NCBI GenBank assembly: GCA_034509425.1
Contig: JAVTVJ010000490.1
Span: 558,001 to 622,000, forward strand
Direction: 5' to 3'
DNA: 64,000 nucleotides
Source of the DNA: Eopsaltria australis
Taxonomy: Eukaryota > Chordata > Aves > Passeriformes > Petroicidae
Positions 13,118 to 24,029 of the stretch are shown here, in pieces (positions within the stretch are counted from its first letter, which is position 1; each line of letters begins with the position of its first letter). The position numbers were made by a program, and so were the translations under genes. Below the pieces are notes generated by a model. The model was not told the DNA's origin, did not search any database, and saw nothing but the letters and a program-made list of their open reading frames with translations.

Positions 13118-13519
13118 ACGAAGTTTCTGTCCCTTTGTCAGAGTTCTGTCTGTGAAGTTTGGAAAATACAACTGCTGAGGCTTTTTCCTCTGTGACTTCT
13201 GTTGGTTTAAACAAAGGCACCTTGAGATCTGACCAAAAATGATACCTTGGTAATACCTGACACCACCATAAAATGTCCTGATTTTCAGGGATTTGGTCTC
13301 ACAAAATGTGGTATCACTGAAGGGAGAAAGTGAAGCCTTAAAATTGCAGTCCATGCAAAGAATTTTGAATGGGATGAGTTTATTTCCTTTGGTTTTGAGT
13401 GGACATTTGACCAGGGCCTGCAGTCACCTCCCATTGCCTCATTTCCACAGAACACAGTGTTTGGATTGAGCTTGTTGGCTGCAGTGGGAGAGGCTGTGTC
13501 AGGCCCTTCAGCTGGACAT

Positions 13520-13950
13520 AAAAAAATCATTAAATCAAAGAACCAATCTAAGATCATCAAGTTCAACCATTAACCACACACTGCCAAGCCCACCACCAAA
13601 CCATGTTCCCACCTACACATTTTTTGAGCACTTCCAGGAATGGTGATTCCACCACTGTCTTGGGCACCCTGTTCCAATGCCTCACCAGCCTTTCAGTGAA
13701 GAAATCATTCCAAATATCCAATCTAAACCTCCCCTGCTGTGATTTGAGGCCATTTCCTCTTGACCTGTTGCTTCTGACTTGGGAACAGATCCCAATCCAC
13801 CCTCCTGTCAGGGAGCTGTGCAGAGCCACAAGATCCCCCCCCCGGGCTTCCTTTTCTCCAGGCTGGGCCCCCACAACTCCCTCAGCAGCTCCTCATCAGA
13901 TTTGTGCTCCGACCCTTCCCCATCTCCATTCCCTTCCCTCTTTCCAAGCC
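13520..13950 (-). mobile_element. CR1 LINE 3' fragment (antisense to CRHR2)
   Basis: Read on the minus strand this gives CR1 blocks in order: 'agggagttgtgggggcccag', 'cagcctggagaaaaggaagc', 'ttgtggctctgcacagctcc', 'ggtttagattggatattt', and 'gaacttgatgatctta' near the 3' end. It includes more 5' sequence than the other intronic copies. An open frame of about 154 codons on the + strand here is a by-product of the CR1 antisense sequence and not a gene. Confidence 0.92.
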
Positions 13951-14507
13951 AACACCTTATACACAAATAATTGCAGTGAATCCATGGAGGAGAAGCAGTT
14001 TAGACTAAAAGCTCACAGTTTTTCATGTTTTAGTGCTTCTGAAAAGTTCTGGAGCTGTTTTGAATGAAGTGTGTGTGCCATGGATGGGCACAAGAGGCCT
14101 TTGGCACTTGACTCATTAATTTGTTTAGAGACTTTATGGGAAAAGAGTTATATTTTTTTGGACATAGAGAAAATCTATTAGCACTAGAGGGCAAAAAATA
14201 TGCAAATTTAATTTAATCTAAGTGGAAAAGAGCATCTCTGGACTTCCAAGAAAATTGACAATGAGAGGTTTCTGAGAATTTGAGATGTTATGAAAACTGG
14301 CATAATGAAAAATCTGTATGCATTTATATTGAATGCCACTTCAGAAGAGTGAGTGCAGCTTGTGAACTTCTTTTCCAATGACTGCAAAAAAACAAGATGC
14401 TCTTCAAAATTTTTTCAGTCAACTCACAGATCACAAGACTGGATTTAATTTCAGATAACACTGGATTTAAAAAAAAAATGGTTTTAGGGTGGAGTTTTTT
14501 GGAGCAA

Positions 14508-14803
14508 GGATAGATAGAATTTACAAGAGCATGTAGTGACAGGACAAGGGGGAATGGCTTCAAACTGAAAGACAGCAGGTTTAGATTGGATATTAGGAAG
14601 AAATTCTTCCCTGTGAGGATGGGGAGGAGCTGGCAGAGGTTGCTCAGAGAAGCTGTGGTTGCCCCTGGATCCCTGGAAGTGCCCAAGGCCAGGTTGGATG
14701 GCTTGGAGCAGCCTGGGATGGTGGAAGGTGTCCCTGCCCATGGCACTGGATGAGATTTAGTGTCCCTTCCAAGCCAGGCCATGCAATGATTTTGTGATTC
14801 TGT
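14508..14803 (+). mobile_element. CR1 LINE 3' fragment (sense)
   Basis: Contains 'gtagtgacaggacaaggggg', 'ggtttagattggatattagg', 'aagaaattcttccctgtgag', 'ggagcagcctgggatggtgg' and a terminal 'gcaatgattttgtgattctg'. It lies about 560 bp from the inverted copy at 13520-13950 in the same intron and overlaps it in consensus position. The large minus-strand open frames across 14324-15114 are CR1 antisense shadows. Confidence 0.93.
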
Positions 14804-15494
14804 AAATGGCTTGAAACTGTGCCAGAGGAGTACATTCCCACAAAACTCCTGCTGGACAATTTCCACTGCAGGTCAGTTCTTCCTTTCAGTTCTTTAGTGT
14901 GCACCCTCTGCTCAGGGGAAGATGGGCACAGCACTCCCAGCATTTCTCTTCTACTTTTGGCTGATTCCAGACAAAACTTACTTAAAGGAAGATGGATTTT
15001 CCATCCAGTTCCCTTTCTGGTGTGGTGTCTGCCTTTTAGCCAGACTTTTTTACTAGTGATGGTTTTCTCCTGAGACAAACTGAAGTATTTCAGAGAGAGA
15101 GGCAAAGAGTGCATTTATAGTGTTTCATATTCCAGACAGGGCTGACTCTGCTCCTGCTACCTCAGCAATGATGATGGAAACGAGAGGATAACGGAGGAAT
15201 AAGAATCCCTGCCCTCAGAGATCACTTTATCCTTGTTACTAGGTGCTTCATGCAATTTCCAATTGCCATCAGATCCTTCAGAGAGTTCTGTGACCCTTGG
15301 AAACCTTACCAGCCATGATGGGAGATCCCAACACAGCCATGCCAGAGCAGGGACTTGGGAATGGAGGTGATAGTGTTGGAGAACAACCTACATTTGTAAA
15401 GTGATGGTACTTGGTGAGCAGCTGCACAGGGAAGAGCAACCTGCACTCTGAATGAAGGGGACAAGGCAAATCCTGATTAAACAGGGCAGAAAAA

Positions 15495-15700
15495 ATATGA
15501 TAGTGAGGATGTTCAAGCACTAGAAGAGAGACTCAAAGGTGTTTTGAGATCTCTGTCCTTGTTTGTGTTCAAAATTACTTGATAAGACCCTGACATGATC
15601 TCAAAGCTGGATGAAACCACTATGCTGGATGTGCTCTGATCATGGCATGGGACCAGAGGCCTTCAGAGGTCCCTTCCAACCTTAGTTATTCTTTAATTCA
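15495..15700 (+). mobile_element. Old CR1 LINE 3' fragment (sense, diverged)
   Basis: Diverged but in the order of the CR1 3'UTR: a 'gagatctctgtccttg' segment, 'gctggatgaaaccactatgc', then 'ccagaggccttcagaggtcc' and 'cttccaaccttagttattct' at the terminus. It is much more diverged than the 14508 copy, so it is probably an older insertion. Confidence 0.72.
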
Positions 15701-17945
15701 TGAGCTCTGTGTCCATAATAATGTGGCTGTCCTTCATTTCTGTCCATATCCTGGAGGGATACATAACTAGCCAGGCCTGTGTCTGAAAAAGTCCTTTTGG
15801 AGCCTGAATTCTGAGCTCAGGACTCAGATTAGGTGTTATCTGATCAATATCAATAATCACCTGTGAATTGGCATTTAAAATGGAAATCATTTAACTGCCT
15901 TGGAGGGAAAACATCATCAGAGAGGAATAGATCAGATGCCACTGTAAATTATTCTCACAACAAGGTGCAAAGCAAGGATAAATATGTTTGATTTTTTTTC
16001 TGTTGACCCTTAAGCCAGGCATCATCTGTCTCTCAAAACCTATTAAGCTCAAAGTGGCTTCCTTTGATCTGATCATCTTGGGAGTCTGTTCATTAGAACT
16101 GCCAGCTCTGAGTCACCGCTGCAATGGTTACTCATCCCCCTGCCCATCAGCCCAGGCAGGCTCCACATTAATCATCCTGAGCCCAAAGGACATGCATTAA
16201 GCATTCCTTAAAATCTCTGAATAAATGTGAACATGGAGGTGGATTAGAGGGCTAATGTTTAATTCCATCTGCTCTAAAGGTCCTTCCATACCCCATTTTC
16301 CTCCTCATTACACCACTGCTGGTGTGAGGGTGACTCCAGAGCACCCCACAACAAAACCACAAAACCCTCTGCTGTGGGTAGTTCTGCTCCTTTGTGGCCC
16401 AGAAGAAAGGAGCAGCATTTGTTTCCCCACAAAAATGTGTGGCAAATCTTTATGACTATTCAGAATTGCTCCAGCTTCTTGAACTGTTCTCTATGATAAA
16501 AAATTTGCACTGCTGTGGTCTTAGAAATAAACTTTGACATCCCAGTCTGGCAGGTGCTGTGAAAATATTCAAGAGGTTATATGGAATTGCTGCAAAAGAC
16601 TGGGGTGGGGGAAAAAAAAAAAAAAATTGCAGCCCAGTTAACCAGGATAAATTTTTAGGCAGAAAAAAACCCCCATAACAATGTTACATAAATAGTGGTG
16701 TGATGTAGGGTACCAGGGGAAAAAAGAAAACAAAAACCACAACATTTTACCTGAGCTTTGTGTTTGTTTCCTTTGAGCCTTGCAGGTTGTTTTGACTACA
16801 TCCCTTCCTGACCCCTGGAGGATTAAATACTGATAATGGCGTCTTTCTGGGGATGTTTATTCAATATTTTGTGTGATGGTAACATGAGCACCCTCAGCCT
16901 GAGGGGCTGGGTCTGTGGGAGCCCTGCAGAGCCACAGCAGCAGGGTGGGACACAGGGGCAGTTGCTCAGGGGTGTGGTTTATTTACAAAACACAGATAAA
17001 GACCCTCCAGTTTCTCTGGGAACATTAGAACTCCTCACCTGGAGATCCACAGGTCTGTCATCCCAGGGCTCTCTGTGCTTAGCCCACTCTGTTTCTTTGC
17101 TTCAAATCATTCTGTGCTTAATCCTTCCAAGGATCTGGAGAGGTTTGACCCACAGCTTCTTCACAACATTTACTGTTAAATCCAGCATTTGCCATCCCTC
17201 CTCCCTGAGGGACACCCTCACCCCTCTGGAAAACTTTCCAGGTACTTTGTAAGGCATCACCTTATGTTTGTTTAAATATTAAACTATTAAGTAATGAATG
17301 GGATTTATTCCCCTTAACATTAGACACCTGATACCAACACATAACCAGCTGAGCTTATCACCTTCAGCTTCATTTATAGGCAGTGATTCACACAAATGAG
17401 GGTTGATTTCAAGTGATCTGTTTTAGTTGTCTCTTTTTGATGAGATGTTGCCAATACCTTAGGTAAGAAGAGGCCAGGACTTCAGAAACTTCATGGAGGT
17501 GAATTTCCCTGCAGAGTCAGGCACAGTGAGACCAGTGTCTGGAAATTTAAAGATCCATATTGCTGATTTGGGCTTTGCTTGAAAGTCTCTCTTGTTCATC
17601 TGTAGCTTACAAAAACATTGATTCAATCATCATCAACCTTCCACAATTTGCACCGCTGTTCAAAGATGTTTAAAGTCCAAAGTTATTCTCCAGTCACCTC
17701 CAACTGCAGCACAAGGATCTGAAATGCAGTACAAAGGTACTTAAATGTAGGTGGAAGTTCTTGAATTCACCACTGAAACATGTGTTCAGAGAAAAAAAAA
17801 CCACTCTGTTTTAAAGCCCATTGAGATTTATGTAAATCTTACTCATTTAATTAATTTGCCACCTTATCAGGATTTCTGGGAATGAAAAGCTGCATTTGAG
17901 CAAAGCAAGAACTTAATCAGTCACAGACTACTGGACACCATGAAT

Positions 17946-18112
17946 ATATAGATTGGATATTAGGAAGAAATTCTTCCGTATGAGGGTGGTGATGCCCTGG
18001 CATGGGGTACCCAGAGAAGCTGTGGCTGCCCCTTGATCCCTGGCAGTGTCCAAGGCCAGGCTGGACAGGGCTTGGAGCAGCCTGGGATAGTGGAAGATGT
18101 CCCTGCTTATAT
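17946..18112 (+). mobile_element. CR1 LINE 3' fragment (sense), lacking the final tail
   Basis: Starts at 'agattggatattaggaagaa' and runs through 'cccagagaagctgtggctgc' and 'ggagcagcctgggatagtgg', stopping at 'gatgtccctgctta'. The usual 'ccttccaaccc...attctgtg' terminus is absent, so it is truncated at both ends or was later disrupted. Confidence 0.9.
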
Positions 18113-19804
18113 TTTACTGTTACATTTTAGTATTATTGGGTGAAGAAGCCCCAGGTGAATGGGCCCCTTTATTCTGTGTAAGTGGATCAAAATTTCTTCC
18201 TCTATGCTCATGACTCATGACATTTCTTCCAAAATCTGATTTTTAATGTTACTCAAGGCTCTTCTTTCAGCTCATTTCTAATTGATGGCTGCAAGAAATT
18301 CAGCCATTGTCTAGCACAGGTAATAGCAGTACAAAGTTGATGTCTATTTTGTCAAAACAAAACCTGCTCTGAAAGTTTTCTTCCTTCTCTTCACCTTTCA
18401 GTCTTTTTTGTTGTTCTGTTGTGGAGGAGAGGTTTCTAACAGTATTTTTTATCACATGTGATCTGAAAGTTTGACAAGTGCCTGGTTGGGTGATCCAGTC
18501 AGAAAACTGTCACCCAGTGATTTCTTTTCATCCCATTTTCCAAATCCTTTTTCTTGGCTGTTCCAAACCCCACTCTCTAGGCACAAATAATGTTGGCAAA
18601 CCTGATTTGACCACATGCTCAGAAAGTGTGATTATTCACATTACACAAAGCAGAAAGAGCTGAAAGGAGTAATTCTGAAAGGGGAACTATTTGCAAGAAA
18701 AAGACAGACCAGGGATGAACACAGGCACCCAGTTCTGTGCTCAGAGCAGGGATAATTTTGGTCCTCTCAAGTAACTAGAATTTCATAGAGGTGAGGCTGA
18801 TAATTTGTGTTCCCAAGACTCCTTGTTAAGCTCTAACCACTGGTAACAGCCTGAAGCATCCTTGGGCTGTTACAGGCCAGTGCTGGCAATTTCAGGTGAT
18901 AAATGTGCTAATGCTGACTCTGGGGCATGGTCCTGACTCTGAAATGCTCGGTAAATGGAGGCAGCTGCTCTTACAGAGATTAACAACCATGTTTGAAGTT
19001 GATATTTTGCTTTCTCCTTTTCTTTTACTCTTCCACTCTGTAATGGCTTTTTTTTGGTCTTTTTTAACACGTTATTACAGCAGCCACAGCCAGTTTTTTC
19101 TTTTAAGTTAGCCTAGTATTTTGTTTCAGAGTTCAAGTACAAGATATAAATTTGACCTTAACCTTTGCTGCTTTGCACTCTGGTCACATACTAATTGCAG
19201 TTAATTATTCTGTCATTAAAAAATGCTTTGCCCTCACCCTTGAAAGTGCAGAGCCCATTTCCATGTGCCCAGTCCATTAGGAATGCTCCAGCTGTACCAG
19301 AACACAGCATTTTTGTTACTATTTTTTATCCTGTCTCAAACCATATCACAAAAGCCAACTGCTTGTTTAGACTCACGTCTTTATCTCCAGGTGGCTCTTT
19401 TTGACTTGGTTGGCTTGAAGCACAAATGATAAATCTAATCTGGCTTCACTGGCTGAGTAAGTATCTCTTCATAGTGGTTGCTCAGAAAAAAAAAAAAAAA
19501 ACAAAATTAAACTGCAGAAGAAAGGAGAAAAATTTTGTCTAACAGTATCTCAGCATTTGGTGACATTTGGGGACAGAGGAGCATTTGAGAGGCAACATTT
19601 CAGGTTTTTATGGGACAGTTTCCCATGGCAGTGATCTGACACTTCATGTGTTACTTAAACCATGTCTGAGATGCCCAGCATTCATTTAAGCTGGGTTTGT
19701 AGCCAGAGGAGCAAGGACTGTTTCATTCCACATGTCCAAGTGCCATCCTCAGGGGAATTGTCTCTCTTTCTCCATTGTCTGTGTTGGAAGCATAAATAAT
19801 GGAT

Positions 19805-19917
19805 CCAGTGATTGGATGGAGCAGCCTGCTCCAGTGGAAGGTGTTCCTGTCCATGGCAGGGGGGTGGAATGAGATGAACTTTAAGGTCTCTTCCAACCCA
19901 GACCATTCTGTGATAAT
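19805..19917 (+). mobile_element. CR1 LINE 3' end (sense)
   Basis: Short terminal piece: 'ggagcagcctgctccagtgg', 'ggtgttcctgtccatggcag', 'tttaaggtctcttccaaccc' and 'agaccattctgtgat'. Same orientation as CRHR2. Confidence 0.88.
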
Positions 19918-20550
19918 TGGCCAAGACCAGGTGTGAGTCTTTTGGGGAGGTTCATCCTGCCTTGCACACACTCTGGCACATGGATTTGCCTTTGGGTGTG
20001 CATTATACCCTCCCTCCCATCCACAATCAGGATCCCTCTGCCACTCCAGGTGGAACTGTGGTAGGTTTGCAAATGGTGAATTTCCAAAAAGGGATGGTCA
20101 GCAGTCCAGGCTGCTGCACTTTGTGATTGAGTTGATCCATCCTGACTCTGCTATCTCCTATAACTGTCATTCAACTGATTTTATAACCTGACCAAACCCC
20201 ATCCTGAAACTGGAGAGATGTTGTAGCTACTCCTTCATAATGAGAGGCTCCTCCAGAAGTTCTCTGATGTTTTGTCACATTATTCTCATTCTCATTTCCA
20301 AATCATTCATGATGGTCATGCTTTTCCTGGCAGTGCTGTCTTTAATTCTCCTTTCATTGGGTGTTCTCTTGTCTCTTTCTCCAATCCTGTTCCCTCCTAT
20401 TTTTTTCATTAAGTTCTGTCTGACCCCTGCTAAGTGTAAAAAACATTATTATTTATATAGAAACAAATCATTGATTCAAAACCAGAAGAAAGAAACCCAG
20501 TGTGGCTTTCTCCTCACCTTACCTTAGAAATCTGCAGCTGCTTGTCTTAA

Positions 20551-20650
20551 ATCACAGAATCACAGCATCAATTAGGTTGGAAAAGACCTCTGAGATCACT
20601 GAGTCCAAGCTATGAGTAAAACCACCACATCAACCATGGCAGTGGCACAG
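20551..20650 (-). mobile_element. CR1 LINE 3' end (antisense)
   Basis: Starts with 'atcacagaatcacagcatca', which is the CR1 terminal repeat read from the opposite strand, followed by 'ggttggaaaagacctctgag', 'atcactgagtccaa' and 'aaccaccacatcaaccatgg'. The last block places it with the CR1 family whose 3' region encodes the complementary 'ccatggttgatgtggt'. Confidence 0.85.
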
Positions 20651-22850
20651 ATCACAGATAGTTTAGAAAACAACCAGAGAAAGAAATCCTCTGGTCTGAT
20701 TTGCCCAATCTCTGCCTTCTAGAAGGGCTCTGATAGAAAAGCCACATTTCCAGGGTCAGGATTCACCAGAAAAGGCACCAAAGAGGCAATTGCAAAACTG
20801 TTTTCCAGGCTGGTACTCACAAACGTGCAGTGGAGTGTATTTCATGGGTAAAGCTGTGATGAGAGGGGATTGTTTGCTGCCAGACCACAATTTCAGCAGT
20901 GCTACAGCCCAGGGCTCTGAAAGCCCACCCAGAAATGGAAAGATTGAAACCAGCCAAGAGAAGGAGAGCAGTTTCTCCCTTTCTGTGTCCTCCTTGTGAG
21001 TTCTTCTATGCTTTAACCATCAGGGCTTCATCCTGTTCATCAGGAGGGTGTGTGGTTTGGGTTGGAAACACCTGCACTCCTGGAGCTCTTCAACTCATCT
21101 AAGCACCCTTAGACAGGATGTTGGAGCTGTTCTGAATTGGGGTTGGAGTCTGTGTGTGTTCCTTGTATTTCAAGTAGAGCCCCTGCAGACAATCCTCGAG
21201 CTTTCAAAGAAATGAAGAAAAGCAGTGACTCTTCATCTTTTTGGGCAATTTTTTTTCAACTCCACCTTCCCTGCAGCACCAGTGTTGGTGACAGACACGC
21301 CCAGGGTGGCTTTGATTGACCTCACCCAGGTGCTGATAGCTGAGAACCTGTGCCAGCATGGGCTTCACAGGCTCTGAAAGCTCCTTCCAGGCCATGTGCA
21401 GTTGCCATGGCAGCTCATCCCTTTGGGGTCTCCTCCACAATAGCTGATAATACCCAAAATTCCCCTTGTCCATGGTAAAATGGGGCTTAAAACAATCCTT
21501 TACTTTTGAGGGATGCAGTGAAAATAAGTATATTAAAGACTAAAAAAATACCCAGGGTTAGATATCAGTATTGTCTGAACTTAGCTAAATTTATAATCCA
21601 GACATCTAAAATAGAGCTGGTTGTCTAGACTCATTTTATAACCAATTAAAGGAAATAGGTATTTTTCATCTGACCACAAATATCTGGCCTGTTTTGGACA
21701 CCTGCTTTTGAAGGAGATGAATCATCCCCTTTGACCACATTGGTTCCCTCTTGGCCAGGGAAAGATCTATAGGTCAGTAGCTGAGGTGCAATGTCTATAT
21801 TACATTATTTATAATTCCACCTTCTAAAAAAATGTGGTTTTGGCAAAGGAGGCCCTGGCTTGATGCAGAAGTTTTATGTAACAATGCTTCTTTCAAAGTT
21901 CACCAGATTTCAGGTTGGCAGCAGAACCTCAGCATCCTTTCCAAGTGTTATGAATAAATCAGGCTTTCGACTCTCCAAGAAGCTGGGCCCAGATTCATCT
22001 CACCTAATTTCGTAGGCTTATTTATCTCCCTGGGTTAGAGGTCTGAATTGCTTTCCTCTCTACAGTAAGCAGAGATCAACAAGAATATCCAGAAATTGGT
22101 CCAAATTCTTCCTTCCAGGTTGTGACTTGGGAGTCTTCTCTGCTAGGGATTTGGCAGCAATTGTTTATGGTCTATATTAGGAGTATTTCAAGCCTTCCCT
22201 CCCACTGTGTTTGAGGTTTAGGGTTCCTTTCTCCTCTTTTTCTCTTGCTTATATGCATACATATTTGAGCTGGAGTTCCTGGGCTCCTTTATACTCCATG
22301 CAAAAAAAAAAAAAAAATACACCTCAATTCAAGGTTCATCTCACCTTGAATTGGCCAGCACCTGCTTGAGGATGAGCTTCTGCTGACATGGAGCAGCTCC
22401 CAGTGCCTGCACAAGGTGCTCACAGGGGTGGCTCAGGTGTGCCTGTGTTGAACCAGTGCTTGGTTACATCCCCTGTGCTTCTTCACACGCAGGGGCAGCT
22501 GTAGCCCCTGCGATGGGGCTCTCTAAGAATTCCATCAGGTCCGGGGTGCACCATCCATCAGGTCCACCCATCCTAAGGGCTTGTTTCAATTATGTGTGTT
22601 TAGACCTGTTTGAAATGCTCTGCGGTATTTAAGATATTGGATATGAGATGTGGGATGTGTAAAAGTCATGTTTTTTCCCAGAGTCAGGTACTCACGAGAA
22701 TATCAATGAGTTAGAAGCTCCTGTTGAGGCATCTGAATCAGTCCCTGCGTGTTTCAGTGCCTTGGCAACATTGTGACTTCTCTCAGCACTGCCCAGCATC
22801 CCTTTCCAGAGGACAGCTCTCCCCTCACGCTCTCTCCTGTGTTTCCCCAG

Positions 22851-22991
22851 GTCCGTTCCGCTGCCAGGAAGAGGTGGCACCGCTGGCAGGACCACCACTC
22901 CCTGCGGGTGCGTGTGGCACGGGCCATGTCCATCCCTACATCCCCCACCCGGATCAGCTTCCACAGCATCAAACAGACGGCGGCCGTGTGA
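22851..22991 (+). CDS. CRHR2: CRHR2 terminal coding exon: helix 8 and C-tail, with stop
   Basis: The last exon starts in phase 0 after GTTTCCCCAG and encodes 46 residues and TGA (22989-22991). It reads [19 protein letters not shown] (helix 8 and proximal tail), then [20 protein letters not shown] and the terminus [21 protein letters not shown] and KQTAAV are CRHR2 signatures; CRHR1 has WQDKHSIR, TRVSFH and KQSTAV. The stretch 'RVRVARAM' resembles CRHR1, because mammalian CRHR2 has 'RVPMARAM' as I recall it. The tail is Ser/Thr-rich, as expected for GRK/arrestin regulation. The last four residues are T-A-A-V. The exon is GC-rich compared with the rest of the gene. Confidence 0.98.
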   Translation, partial: VRSAARKRWHRWQDHHSLRVRVARAMSIPTSPTRISFHSIKQTAAV

Positions 22992-23997
22992 CCGCCCCGC
23001 CCCGCCCCGCACGGACACCGGACACCGCCCACCACCGCCCCAAAGTGCCCTTCAGAGCTCTGCTGAACACACTCCCACCACAAAAACACCTGTCTGCAAA
23101 CTCTCCTCGCTGATCTCAGAGAGGGGCCCATCCTGTCTCATCTCCCACATCCGTGATGCTGCTTTGGGGCAACCAGGAAAAAGCCTCCTGGAGCTGGTGG
23201 TGGTAAAACAGATTCAAGGAAGGAACAGGTTCAACCCTGCCTGCATCCTGTGGAAGTTCACAGTGCAAGGTCTAAAACAGCACACTGGCAGGAGTAATCA
23301 AATTTTTTCTCCTCCTTTTCTTTTTTTTAGGGTTTTTTTTCCCCTTTTCGTATTGCGGTGAACAAAGACTTATTTTTAACACACTGCCCATCTCACCCTG
23401 TACATTGACTCCCAATGATTTCAACAGTTTGGTGTATAATAGCCCATCCCTTTCATGTTTTCTTTGTAAAAAGTTTCTTCTCTGCAAAACTGTCATTCGA
23501 GAACTCGTGGCAGCAACAAAAAGAGCATCTGAAAGGTGATTTGAAAGCCTGAATTTATCTGCCTTCCCCATTTCTCCCTTGGACAGACTGGGAATTGTCA
23601 GGACTGTTCCACACAGGGCACTTTGCCTGGCAAGCTCCATGCCCTGCTCTTACACACATTTTCAAAGGACAGGAGTAGCTCTCGGTAGCTCTACAAAACA
23701 CCCTCATTCCTCTTAGCCCCACGCTTCCAGCACAGTGTAAGTGGAAAGCCTTTGGAAAGTGGTTGTTTTTTTTTTTTTTCAGCTCAGAGGATCAGGGTGG
23801 GGAAGGACAACTTTTCTGGGTTTAAAAAAAACACAAAAGGGAAGCACTGTAAAGATAATAATGATGAGAAGAGGATGTTTGCATTCTGAGGATAATGCTA
23901 CGTGCTGCACAAAGGTATCTATTGAGCATTTTGAACTAGAGCAGTTGTATCTACCAGGCTTTTTATGTGATGTTCAAAAATACTGTATATTTTCAAT

Positions 23998-24003
23998 AAT
24001 AAA
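23998..24003 (+). promoter_or_regulatory. CRHR2: Polyadenylation signal AATAAA (proximal)
   Basis: Perfect AATAAA hexamer in an AT-rich context about 1.0 kb after the CRHR2 stop, preceded by 'tactgtatattttc'. It lies 26 bp upstream of a second hexamer, so either may be used. Confidence 0.7.
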
Positions 24004-24023
24004 CACTACTCTGGGTTGGTTTC

Positions 24024-24029
24024 AATAAA
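24024..24029 (+). promoter_or_regulatory. CRHR2: Polyadenylation signal AATAAA (distal)
   Basis: Second AATAAA, followed within 30 bp by a T-rich 'cgttttctttgctctgg' stretch that fits a downstream element. It is the better candidate for the main CRHR2 poly(A) site, with cleavage near 24040-24050. Confidence 0.75.

Larger units (their letters stand above)
9102..22850 (+). other. CRHR2: Long last intron of CRHR2 (13.7 kb)
   Basis: Phase-0 intron from GTAAGT at 9102 to GTTTCCCCAG ending at 22850. It contains eight recognisable CR1 fragments, listed separately. The remaining stretches (9.1-10.1, 10.4-13.0, 15.7-17.9, 18.1-19.8, 20.65-22.85 kb) show only AT-rich runs and short homopolymers, for example A(16) at 22302-22317. 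No coding exon, tRNA or nested gene is recognisable. The longest open frames here either overlap CR1 copies or lack any family motif. Confidence 0.85.

Noticed and set aside
13563..14067. Open frames on both strands around 13.6-14.0 kb
   Set aside because: They coincide with the antisense CR1 copy at 13520-13950; the peptides are reversed or sense CR1 3'UTR and no gene.
14324..15114. Minus-strand open frames of 156-180 codons
   Set aside because: They run through the antisense of the CR1 copy at 14508-14803 and match reversed CR1 3'UTR sequence, which is non-coding.
16836..17252. 138-codon plus-strand ORF in the last CRHR2 intron
   Set aside because: No recognisable domain, mixed composition and no splice context; length is within chance for this much sequence.
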